From NCBI RefSeq assembly GCF_046546515.1, contig NZ_JBKHKJ010000012.1:62001-126000 (forward strand): a DNA stretch of 64,000 nucleotides. The letters run 5' to 3'. Position numbers and translations under genes: made by a program. This document shows, piece by piece, positions 43,607 through 51,305 of this stretch. The DNA is from Parasediminibacterium sp046546515. GTDB lineage: Bacteria > Bacteroidota > Bacteroidia > Chitinophagales > Chitinophagaceae. How positions within the stretch are numbered: the first letter of the stretch is position 1; each line of letters opens with the position of its first letter. The notes under the pieces are model-generated. The model made no database searches, had not been told where the DNA came from, and saw nothing but the letters and a program-made list of their open reading frames with translations.

Positions 43607-44461
43607 ATGAAGCCATTGGTACAGAAACTCCCTCTTAATGCCCATACCTCTTTTGTTGCAAAAACCTTTACCTCGCCCCATTTTGAAGTGCCATGGCACC
43701 AGCACATAGAGTATGAACTAATTTTGTTTACCCAAGGCAATGGCATGAGCTTTATAGGCAATTATGTAGGCGAGTTTAAAACCAATGATATTTTTTTTAT
43801 TGGCAGCCAAGTGCCGCATACTTTTCAAAAGCAATACGATGGAATGGTGGGCAGTGCCGTGGTGGTGCAGTTTACAGATGATTTTTGGGGAAAGGCCTTT
43901 TTGGCATTGCCAGAGAGCAATGAACTTAAAGAACTATTCATGTTGTCAATCAAGGGCATTAGGATAGAAGGCGAAGCAAAGGCACAGCTTGCGGCATTGA
44001 TTGTGGCACTGGAAACAGCAACAGGTTTTTTACGCATTGGCATTTTGTGCGACTGCCTACAATTGATATTGGATGAAAAAGATAAAATAACACTCTCTAC
44101 CGGGCAAATGAACTTAGTGAACACCAAGGACAAACAACGACTGGATGATACCATTCAATATACGATCAAGCATTTCCAGCAACCAATTACCTTAGCAGCA
44201 ATTGCAAAAGTTGCCAATATGAGCGTCACTGCTTTTTGTGCCTATTTTAAAAAAAGCACCAAAAAACAGTATATCTCTTTTTTAAACGAAGTTAGGATTG
44301 GCTATGCCTGTACCCAATTGCAGGAAACAGACAAGCCCATTATAGATATTTGCTATGACAGCGGTTTTAACACAGCCGTAAATTTCAACAAGCAATTTTT
44401 GAAAATAAAAGGCACAACCCCAAGCCAATTCAGAAGCAATTTTGGGAAACATATCATTTGA
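43607..44461 (+). CDS. AraC family transcriptional regulator with cupin sensor domain
   Basis: 284 aa. The N-terminal cupin-like domain (FEVPWHQHIEYELILFTQGN, about 27-46) probably binds a sugar ligand. The C-terminal double HTH runs from DTIQYTIKHFQQPITLAAIAK (about 184) through MSVTAFCAYFKKSTKKQYIS to DICYDSGFNTAVNFNKQFLK and the closing GTTPSQFRSNF. It is divergent from the heparinase gene and is the obvious regulator of the locus. The same upstream region recurs before the second operon, so it may control both. Confidence 0.94.
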   Translation: MKPLVQKLPLNAHTSFVAKTFTSPHFEVPWHQHIEYELILFTQGNGMSFIGNYVGEFKTNDIFFIGSQVPHTFQKQYDGMVGSAVVVQFTDDFWGKAFLALPESNELKELFMLSIKGIRIEGEAKAQLAALIVALETATGFLRIGILCDCLQLILDEKDKITLSTGQMNLVNTKDKQRLDDTIQYTIKHFQQPITLAAIAKVANMSVTAFCAYFKKSTKKQYISFLNEVRIGYACTQLQETDKPIIDICYDSGFNTAVNFNKQFLKIKGTTPSQFRSNFGKHII

Positions 44462-44778
44462 GTATAAACACTCAGATATATGATTTACTCATGTTACGAT
44501 TGATAACATCATTTTTCTTTTTTCTCCTTAAAACTTTATGCCTCTTTGTTTCTTCGTGACTTCGTCTCTGATTAACCAAACTTGCACCTAATTCCCAATT
44601 CCTAATTAAATGCCCCATTGTGCAAAAAAGCTTATACCCCAGCTATACATTTCCACACAGTGGGATAAATAAACTTTCCCTTTAAATACTTTTTCAGTTG
44701 GTTTGAACGTTCATTATAGGGGATAGATGTGTGCCAGTAAATGAAACCTTGTTTTATCCATCCTAAATTTTGAAAGCT
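44462..44778. other. intergenic region with dispersed repeat arms
   Basis: Contains a single family A arm (about 44510-44572, 'ttgtttcttcgtgacttcg') and a 'cctaattcccaattcctaatt' repeat near 44588. No gene. A TTTG at about 44702 lies in a plausible promoter region for the following gene, but no clear -7 box is seen. Confidence 0.45.
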
Positions 44779-45651
44779 ATGAACCATACCAGAGAAATAA
44801 ATGCGCTTTTTACCTTGATTGACGATCCGGACCAGGAAGTTTATGAAACAGTTTCAGACAGGATTGTTGGTTTTGGCAAAGCCATCATCCCCAATCTGGA
44901 AGACCTGTGGGAAAATACCCCAAGCGAGGATGTGCAAGAGCGCATAGAAACCCTGATACACCGCCTGCACTATACCGACCTAGTTGCAGACCTGGCAGAA
45001 TGGAGGGACAGTGCCTACCACGACCTTTTGTTTGGGGCTTTGTTGGTAGCAAAATACCAGTACCCCGACCTGCAAAGCACGCCTGTATTGCAGGATATTG
45101 AAAAAATAAGGCGCAATGTGTGGCTGGAACTGAATACTTTCCTCACGCCCTTAGAACATGCAAATGTGCTAAGCAGCATTATTTACAACTATTACAACCT
45201 GAAAGGCAACGAGGTTACTTATAGCCAAAAAGATGATTTTTTCTTGAACAAAGTCTTGGCAAAAAAGAAGGGCAATGCTCTTACAAATGGCATTATTTAC
45301 CAAGTGATGTGTGGGCTGCTAGACATTAATGCAAAAATTATCAATATACCCCGGCATTTTATCATTGCTTTTTACCATTCCGATTATGAAGTAGCTACTT
45401 TTAAAGGCCACCCGCAAAATAAAATCCATTTTTTTGTAGATGCCACTACTGGGCAGGCATATAGCCACGCAGAGGTTGAAAATTACCTCCACAAAATGTC
45501 TCTGCCCAATGCGCAGCAATATTACAAGCCCCTTAGCCACAAAAAGATTATACAGGTATTGCTGGAAGAATTGAGCAAGTGCTACAGCCTGCCTTCGGAG
45601 GCGGATAGCCAAAGGGAAATATTATCCTTGGTAGCCTTGCTGGATAAGTAG
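44779..45651 (+). CDS. SirB1/transglutaminase-like family protein
   Basis: 290 aa from the ATG at 44779 (MNHTREINALFTLIDD); a TTG three codons earlier is possible. Residues 8-65 form a helical, HEAT-like start (LIDDPDQEVYETVSDRIVGF), and the region near 100-220 matches the SirB1-type Transglut_core2 pattern: EHANVLSSIIYNYYNLKGNEVTY, NGIIYQVMCGLLDINAKIINIPRHFI. The catalytic-type Cys is expected at GIIYQVMCGL. In this family enzymatic activity is often unproven. It is the only gene between the heparinase locus and the T9SS region. Confidence 0.75.
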   Translation: MNHTREINALFTLIDDPDQEVYETVSDRIVGFGKAIIPNLEDLWENTPSEDVQERIETLIHRLHYTDLVADLAEWRDSAYHDLLFGALLVAKYQYPDLQSTPVLQDIEKIRRNVWLELNTFLTPLEHANVLSSIIYNYYNLKGNEVTYSQKDDFFLNKVLAKKKGNALTNGIIYQVMCGLLDINAKIINIPRHFIIAFYHSDYEVATFKGHPQNKIHFFVDATTGQAYSHAEVENYLHKMSLPNAQQYYKPLSHKKIIQVLLEELSKCYSLPSEADSQREILSLVALLDK

Positions 45652-45667
45652 CACGTTTAAATAGTAT

Positions 45668-45700
45668 AACTTCCCGAAAGTTTTGAACTTTCGGGAAGTT
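45668..45700. repeat. family C hairpin, copy 1
   Basis: A perfect 15-bp stem, AACTTCCCGAAAGTT, loop TTG, AACTTTCGGGAAGTT. It lies 17 bp after the stop of 44779-45651 and 16 bp from the stop of the minus-strand gene 45716, that is, between two convergent genes. It may act as a shared transcript end, though it has no T-run. Confidence 0.85.
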
Positions 45701-45715
45701 AGCAAAAAATCACCT

Positions 45716-48469
45716 CTATTCCACCACCAGTTTACTATTATAGCTTGCGCCCTTTGTTTGCATTGTTACCGTGTAAGTGCCTGCTGTTAAATGAAGTATA
45801 GGCAGGGCATAGCTATTGTAAGTGCCGCCCTTCAATTCCTTGGCCAATACTTTTTGCCCCGAAGCATTATATACGGCTATTGATACCGAAGAAACTGCTT
45901 GGTTAAAATGCAGCACGGCATAGTCTTTGGCAGGGTTGGGGTAAATGGATAATGGATAATGGGCAATTGGTAAGTTTACCTCTATTATTTTGCTATAAGC
46001 AAAGCTGCCGTCTTTGTCCTGCATTTTCAGGCGGTAAGCCCCTAGTCCCTGAAGGGGTGCGATATCTATAAAAGCATAACTATTATCCCCGCTTCCCTTT
46101 GCTCGTACACTGCCTATTGGTGCAAATGCTTTGCCATCGCTGCTGCATTCTATAGCAAAAGATTGAGTATTTACTTCGTTGGCGGTTTGCCATTGCAGGT
46201 TTACTGCGTTGTTGCCCACAGTGGCAGCAAACGCAACAAGTTTTAGTGGCGTAGGTATGCCACTGCCATAGTAAGCCCACCATGTGCGACCGCCAGTGCT
46301 TTCTGGCAATTGGGTAGCGATAAAAACCCTTCCAGATGCCTTGTCGGCATACACGCAGTTGATGGGCCTGGGGGCAGCCAAGGCACTGGTGCCAAGCTCG
46401 CTAAATGTGATGCCGTCCCATTTTGCTACATAATAATGCATATCGCTGTTTAGGAAATCGCCTGCGGCATATACATTGTCATTGGCATCAATAGATAAGC
46501 TATAACCATAAAAGGTATAAATGGCAGTTTCGTGGTGAATATCCCCAATCCTTTTCCAGCTGCTGCCGTCCCATTTGGCTATATAACTATTTCCGTTGCT
46601 GTTGGTAAAGCCCCCTATTGCATATAAGTTCCCCTTTGAATCGCATTGTATGCTTTGGATAGGATTGTTAGCGGCAAGGGCATTTAGCCCCCCAAGCTCG
46701 CTCCATTTGCTGCCGTCCCATTCTGCTACATAATAATTTTGATTACTATTGTAAAATGCACCAGCTGCATACACATTCCCATTGGCATCGCTGCATATAG
46801 TTAAAATTGAACCGTTATCCTTGTCAAGGCCGATGTAACCTCCTAGTATGGTTCTGGTACCCAGTATTGCCCACTGCGCCCCGTCCCATTTTGCCACCCC
46901 TTGCCTAATAAGGGTATCCTTGAAGTGAAGGCTGTCTTTAAAACCCCCAGCAGCATACATGTTCCCTTTTGCATCCGTGTACATGCATGTGATTGCCCCG
47001 TTTGGCACAGTGCAGTTGGTCCCCGCTACCTCTGCCCAATTAGTGCCGTCCCATTTTATTAAAAAATTATAAGTATTAGACTGGGCATTTTTGTAACCAG
47101 AGGCATACAAATTGCCTATTGAGTCATTACAAAGGGAATTGATAAAAGTACCCGCTAGTGAATAGCCATTAAAGCTTTTCAACTCTCCCCAGGTGTCACC
47201 GTCCCATTTTGATATATAGTTTTGTCTTTTGCTATTGGTAAAAGTGCCTGCTGTATAAACATTGCCCTTTGTATCGCTGCTTATTTTATAAATAGGGGCA
47301 TTGGCTGTACTGCTGCCTACGCCATCGGCTTCGGCCCAGTTGTTACGATCCCATTTCACTACAATGGAAGAGGAATTATATTTATTAGTTAAATTAATAT
47401 AGACCCTGCCAAATGAATCGGCAGCTATATTAGAAACAATCTCTCCTCCGAGAGAAATGGAATCCAAGTTCCCTATTTTATCCCATGTGACACCGTTCCA
47501 CTTGGCTACCCCATTTGCATAATCCAAAACACCTGCTGCATAAACATTACTCTTTACATCTGTGCATATAAAGGGGCTCCCGCCATTGGTTGTATTAAGG
47601 CCACTTAACCCATACCATCTTTTGCCATCCCATTTAGATACATAATACTGCCCACTACTGTCGCTAAAGTGCCCAGAGGCATATACTATACCTTTTAAGT
47701 CGGTACAGTATGCGCTAACAGTGGCATTCTTAAAAAAGCCGCTGCTTATTACGCCCCAACTGCTGCCATCCCATTTCATTACATAGTTTACCCCATTGCT
47801 CCCTAAATAAATATATACGTTGCCCTTTGTATCGCTCCACAGATAATTCAAGCTACTAGCACCAAATAAGTTTGTACCACCAAATTCGCTCCAGCTGCTC
47901 CCATCCCATTTTGCTAAGTAATAAGGGTTGCCTGTGCTTTTATTTAAAAAACTACCCATTACATACACATTACCTTTCGTGTCGGCACATATATTTCTGA
48001 TGCCAAGTGTTGTGTCATTTATACGATGGTCACCAAGTTCGCTCCAAGTAGTGCCATCCCATTTTGCTACGCCTATATTTCCACTGCTTGTGGCTATAAA
48101 CAGGTTACCAGCAGTATCAAAACAACTAATCGACCCAGTACTAAAACCAAGCCGCTTACTGGAGCTGTCCCCTACCCTGCTCCAATGATTGCTATCCCAT
48201 TTCCCAATGCCAAAAGATGGGTTATCTTGATTAAAATATCCAAAACCATACACATTTCCTTGGTAGTCGCTCGTTAAGCTCTCCACAAACCCACCATTGG
48301 ATGCAAGGCTCTTATCTACCGGGCCAATATGATTCCATTGCGCATGTGCAGGGCTTGCAAAACCCGCATAAAACAAAACAAAGGCAGATAACAATAGGTT
48401 ATGTAATGTGCTAACGTTTTTTGCAAACATGAAAAATGAACTTGGTATTTTAAAAAGGACATTTTTCAT
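45716..48469 (-). CDS. T9SS-secreted double beta-propeller protein
   Basis: 917 aa. Start uncertain: ATG 48469, or ATG 48430, which gives a better signal peptide (ending SPAHAQ). I count 14 W-motifs of the type KWDGSSWSELGG, one every 50-60 residues, each followed by 'DxxGNVYAAG', consistent with two seven-bladed propellers. The last 80 residues, from LSIYPNPAKDYAVLHF to SKLVVE, form a T9SS type A sorting domain, so the protein should be secreted through the outer membrane and attached to or released from the surface. It shares the repeat with the giant gene at 51306. Ligand unknown. Confidence 0.92.
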   Translation of the reverse strand: MKNVLFKIPSSFFMFAKNVSTLHNLLLSAFVLFYAGFASPAHAQWNHIGPVDKSLASNGGFVESLTSDYQGNVYGFGYFNQDNPSFGIGKWDSNHWSRVGDSSSKRLGFSTGSISCFDTAGNLFIATSSGNIGVAKWDGTTWSELGDHRINDTTLGIRNICADTKGNVYVMGSFLNKSTGNPYYLAKWDGSSWSEFGGTNLFGASSLNYLWSDTKGNVYIYLGSNGVNYVMKWDGSSWGVISSGFFKNATVSAYCTDLKGIVYASGHFSDSSGQYYVSKWDGKRWYGLSGLNTTNGGSPFICTDVKSNVYAAGVLDYANGVAKWNGVTWDKIGNLDSISLGGEIVSNIAADSFGRVYINLTNKYNSSSIVVKWDRNNWAEADGVGSSTANAPIYKISSDTKGNVYTAGTFTNSKRQNYISKWDGDTWGELKSFNGYSLAGTFINSLCNDSIGNLYASGYKNAQSNTYNFLIKWDGTNWAEVAGTNCTVPNGAITCMYTDAKGNMYAAGGFKDSLHFKDTLIRQGVAKWDGAQWAILGTRTILGGYIGLDKDNGSILTICSDANGNVYAAGAFYNSNQNYYVAEWDGSKWSELGGLNALAANNPIQSIQCDSKGNLYAIGGFTNSNGNSYIAKWDGSSWKRIGDIHHETAIYTFYGYSLSIDANDNVYAAGDFLNSDMHYYVAKWDGITFSELGTSALAAPRPINCVYADKASGRVFIATQLPESTGGRTWWAYYGSGIPTPLKLVAFAATVGNNAVNLQWQTANEVNTQSFAIECSSDGKAFAPIGSVRAKGSGDNSYAFIDIAPLQGLGAYRLKMQDKDGSFAYSKIIEVNLPIAHYPLSIYPNPAKDYAVLHFNQAVSSVSIAVYNASGQKVLAKELKGGTYNSYALPILHLTAGTYTVTMQTKGASYNSKLVVE

Positions 48470-48672
48470 GTTAGTGATAATTTAAAAGTATGTATGTGTT
48501 TTTTTAATGATTGCTTTTACTTGCTGATAAAACTCGCTTCTAGGTGGTCAAAACTAACGCTTATTAGAGGTAAGTGTTGTTTCCTGCATTTGCAAGGAAT
48601 TGTGCTTAGTGGTAAATCGAGCAAAAACAAAGCCAAAATTGCTTTTTATGTGGTTGAATAAGTAGTAAGTTC

Positions 48673-48705
48673 AACTTCCCGAAAGTTTTGAACTTTAAGG
48701 AAGTT
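48673..48705. repeat. family C hairpin, copy 2
   Basis: Same 33-base element as 45668-45700 with a two-base change in the right arm ('aactttaaggaagtt'). It sits 6 bp after the stop of the PAS-LuxR gene at 48711. Confidence 0.8.
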
Positions 48706-48710
48706 AGCAC

Positions 48711-49379
48711 TTATATCAAATCGAAAGCCTGTGCAAACTGGCACAGTTCATAGTAATCAGTAGCATTTAATTTTCGCCGGATATTTTTTCGGTGCGTTTC
48801 CACTGTGCCAAGGGCTAGGAAGAGTTCTGCGGCTGTTTCTGCTGAGCTTTTGCCCAACGCCATTAGTGTCAATACCAAGCGTTCCCGTTTGCTTAGTTGA
48901 GAAAACAGGTGTATATTTTTACGGCGGAAATTGTTTTCTTGTAAAATGCGTTCCACTTTTGTTGTAATTTGCTGCATGGGATCCACCTTAAATACCATAT
49001 TGATGGTTAGTAGGGGAAGCCCGTCATCATCGCGCATCAATATTTTCATAGTGCCGATGTGCCAAGTCCAATCTTGGCTGCCGTTTATTTTTACCTGTTG
49101 GAAAAAGGTAATGTTTTCATCCGTATTACTATCTATCATTTTATGTAGTTTTGGTTCATATTCCTTTGCATCTTCCAGGTTGAAATATTTTTCTGTGTAT
49201 TCCCACAAGGTATAGTTACGGAACGTTTCTAAGGTAATGCCTAGCTGGGCCAGCCCGCTGGGCGACATATACTCCAAGCTAAAGCCTGGCATGCGGTGTA
49301 TGATAATAACGCCCGGCAGCAAGTTTGCCACCTCATTTATTTGTTCAATCCTGTCTTTTATTTTTTGTTCAATATCCAT
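48711..49379 (-). CDS. PAS-LuxR type transcriptional regulator (copy A)
   Basis: 222 aa. An N-terminal PAS-like region (about 12-135, starting 'LPGVIIIHRMPGFSLEYMSP') is joined to a C-terminal LuxR helix-turn-helix at about 160-222 (LSKRERLVLTLMALGKSSAE and VETHRKNIRRKLNATD). No receiver domain, so a signal is probably sensed directly by the PAS part. It is closely similar to copy B, 53 bp upstream. Both are flanked by T9SS protein genes and may regulate them. Confidence 0.88.
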   Translation of the reverse strand: MDIEQKIKDRIEQINEVANLLPGVIIIHRMPGFSLEYMSPSGLAQLGITLETFRNYTLWEYTEKYFNLEDAKEYEPKLHKMIDSNTDENITFFQQVKINGSQDWTWHIGTMKILMRDDDGLPLLTINMVFKVDPMQQITTKVERILQENNFRRKNIHLFSQLSKRERLVLTLMALGKSSAETAAELFLALGTVETHRKNIRRKLNATDYYELCQFAQAFDLI

Positions 49380-49404
49380 TTTGGGTAGTTTTATAAATAG
49401 TTCT

Positions 49405-49427
49405 AAGTTTTGAACTTTCGGAAAGTT
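49405..49427. repeat. family C hairpin, copy 3 (partial)
   Basis: Only the right half (loop and right arm, 'gaactttcggaaagtt') is kept, 6 bp after the stop of the gene at 49433, in the same relation as copy 2 to its gene. This suggests that gene and hairpin were duplicated together. Confidence 0.65.
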
Positions 49428-49432
49428 GGCAT

Positions 49433-50116
49433 CTAAATCAAATCAAAAGCCCTTGCAAACTGGCTCAGTTCGTAATAATCGCTGGTATCCAATTTCCTCC
49501 TAATATTTTTTCGGTGCGTTTCCACGGTGCCAAGGGCAAGGAAGAGTTCTGCGGCTGTTTCCGCCGAGCTTTTTCCCAATGCCATCAGCTTTAGTATGTC
49601 GCATTCCCGCTTGCTAAGGCTGGAAAACAGGTGGAAATTCTTCCGCAAAAAATTATTTTCGGTTAATAGTCTAGCAGCTTTGGCCGTCATGTGGTGCATG
49701 GCATCTATAGGCAAAGCCAGCGTGATGGTTAACAAGGGCTTACCTGTACCATCGTGTGCCAGTATTTTAGTACTAGACATATACCAGTTAAAATCTTCGT
49801 GAATACGAAAACGCACTTGTTGGAAATAAGTGCAAAAATCGTCATCATCATTTCGTTCAAGCAGCCCTAATATTTTAGGGGTTGCTTCATCGGTGTCTTC
49901 GCTATTAAAATAACGCCCAAAATATTCGGCAGACGTTATGCTGGTGATTTCTTCTAGGGTTACCCCTAAATGTACCAACCCCCGCTTGCACATCCACGCT
50001 ACCGACCAGTCCCTCAGGTCGTGGATGATGGAAACGCCCGGTAGCTTATCGGCAACTACATCAATCTCGGCAATACTTCTGGCTATTATGCTTTCAATTC
50101 CGGTTTCAGTCATCAT
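49433..50116 (-). CDS. PAS-LuxR type transcriptional regulator (copy B)
   Basis: 227 aa. Same layout as copy A: PAS-like N-terminal half ('LPGVSIIHDLRDWSVAWMCK') and LuxR HTH (LSKRECDILKLMALGKSSAE, VETHRKNIRRKLDTSD). It is divergent from the lipoprotein gene at 50267; the shared gap holds an 11-bp palindrome of AAAAATACCCG and its complement (50175-50200). Tandem duplication of copies A and B is likely. Family members are known as regulators, not as phosphorylated response regulators. Confidence 0.88.
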   Translation of the reverse strand: MMTETGIESIIARSIAEIDVVADKLPGVSIIHDLRDWSVAWMCKRGLVHLGVTLEEITSITSAEYFGRYFNSEDTDEATPKILGLLERNDDDDFCTYFQQVRFRIHEDFNWYMSSTKILAHDGTGKPLLTITLALPIDAMHHMTAKAARLLTENNFLRKNFHLFSSLSKRECDILKLMALGKSSAETAAELFLALGTVETHRKNIRRKLDTSDYYELSQFARAFDLI

Positions 50117-50174
50117 AAATCAGTTTGGTGGCTAAATTATATATTTAATTTGAAAAATATTTTAGATTTATTAT

Positions 50175-50200
50175 AAAAATACCCGTAACCGGGTATTTTT
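50175..50200. promoter_or_regulatory. palindromic element, copy 1 (divergent regulator/lipoprotein gap)
   Basis: AAAAATACCCG, loop TAAC, CGGGTATTTTT: a perfect 11-bp inverted repeat. A near-copy with the same downstream context (T-run, 'aactttttttgta') stands at 51164-51191 in front of the giant gene. Candidate regulator-binding site; attenuator is an alternative. Confidence 0.6.
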
Positions 50201-50266
50201 TTCAACTTTTTTTGTATGTTATTTGCATGGTAAATATAATTAACATTTAAAACTAAAAAACAACGA

Positions 50267-50740
50267 ATGAGAACAAGACGAAACACCGTTTTTATGGCCA
50301 TGGCATTGGCTACAACAGGTTTTTTCGCCTGCTCCAAAGACTCTACACCGGGCACATCAGGCCCAAGCGTAAACCAAGCAACTTTTGATGGCAGCACAGT
50401 TGATTTCTCGACTGTTACAACTGGCACGTTATCTAGCAAAAACCTAGTTTTTTATGGCGTCAGTGGTGTGCAAGGCACTACCTCGCTTAGCTTAGGATTG
50501 GCATCGTTGAAAGCCTTGAAAACAGGCACTTATTCTAGTGCCGACACTACGCTTAGCAGTTTTTATATTTATAGCCGTATCAATGGCAAAAAATACAGCA
50601 GCCACTACAGCGACAACAATACCATCACGCTAACTGCCATCGACTCTGCTTCGGCTTCTTTTGCAGGCAGCTATAGTGCTAAATTGTATGCTGACAGCAG
50701 CAACGTTGCTAAAACCATTACAGGTACATTTAAAAAATAA
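50267..50740 (+). CDS. small lipoprotein, unknown
   Basis: 157 aa. Lipoprotein signal MRTRRNTVFMAMALATTGFFAC with Cys22; the next residues SKDS are Ser/Asp-rich. The mature part is Ser/Thr/Gly-rich with beta-strand repeats ('TSLSLGLASLKALKTGTYSS', 'ASASFAGSYSAKLYADSSNV') and ends ITGTFKK, a pattern common in small Bacteroidota lipoproteins; no domain is recognised. It is divergent from PAS-LuxR copy B and followed by an intrinsic terminator at 50771-50797. Confidence 0.85.
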   Translation: MRTRRNTVFMAMALATTGFFACSKDSTPGTSGPSVNQATFDGSTVDFSTVTTGTLSSKNLVFYGVSGVQGTTSLSLGLASLKALKTGTYSSADTTLSSFYIYSRINGKKYSSHYSDNNTITLTAIDSASASFAGSYSAKLYADSSNVAKTITGTFKK

Positions 50741-50770
50741 AAGGCAGTCGCAATCTAAATTACAAGAAAA

Positions 50771-50797
50771 CCCCGCTTGTAGCGGGGCTTTTTTCTT
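50771..50797 (+). terminator. rho-independent terminator after the lipoprotein gene
   Basis: CCCCGCT, loop TGT, AGCGGGG (50771-50787), then CTTTTTTCTTT. Confidence 0.92.
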
Positions 50798-50842
50798 TAT
50801 AGAGTAAAGCAAAAAGTCTTACCATTCTTTTGCAGAAAATAC

Positions 50843-50881
50843 AAAAAAGAGGCTGGCAATCTAATGCTAATCCTCTTTTTT
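50843..50881. repeat. second weak hairpin with A/T tracts
   Basis: AAAAAAGAGG (50843-50852) pairs with CCTCTTTTTT (50872-50881). Possible bidirectional terminator, but the GC content of the stem is low. Confidence 0.45.
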
Positions 50882-51163
50882 ATGTATTTAATGAATCATT
50901 CGTCAAAATATTTTGCTTGCATCACTTGTAATAATTTTTTTGCAATAAAATAAAATATTGCAATATTTTTATTACAACCTTGCAATAAAAATTTACGAAT
51001 AAATACAATTATTACAAAAAAATTATTACAACTTGATTAAGGTGCAAGCATTGCTAAAAAATATTGGCACTTGGGAATAGGATAATTCTGACGCATTGCC
51101 TTGCCATTAATTAGGTTAGGCCTTTAACTAAAACTGCATTTTCAAAACACTTTAAATTTATTC
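50882..51163. other. very AT-rich leader region
   Basis: No gene seen. Repeated 'ttgcaata', 'attgcaat' and 'ttattacaa' words around 50930-51040 form short direct and inverted copies. It is part of the 565-bp gap before the giant gene. Confidence 0.4.
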
Positions 51164-51191
51164 AAAAAATACCCATAACCGGGTATTTTTT
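51164..51191 (+). promoter_or_regulatory. palindromic element, copy 2 (upstream of the giant T9SS gene)
   Basis: AAAAAATACCC, loop ATAACC, GGGTATTTTTT. It differs from copy 1 at one core base (G to A) yet keeps the T-run and 'aactttttttt gta' that follow. It ends 114 bp before the ATG at 51306. Confidence 0.6.
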
Positions 51192-51305
51192 TTAACTTTT
51201 TTTTGTATTGTTTTGTAGCGAAAAATATTAAGCACTGAAACAAAGAAATAAAACAGGTTTTAATTTTTTCAAATACTTTTTTAATCAAACCACAAAACTC
51301 ATTTT

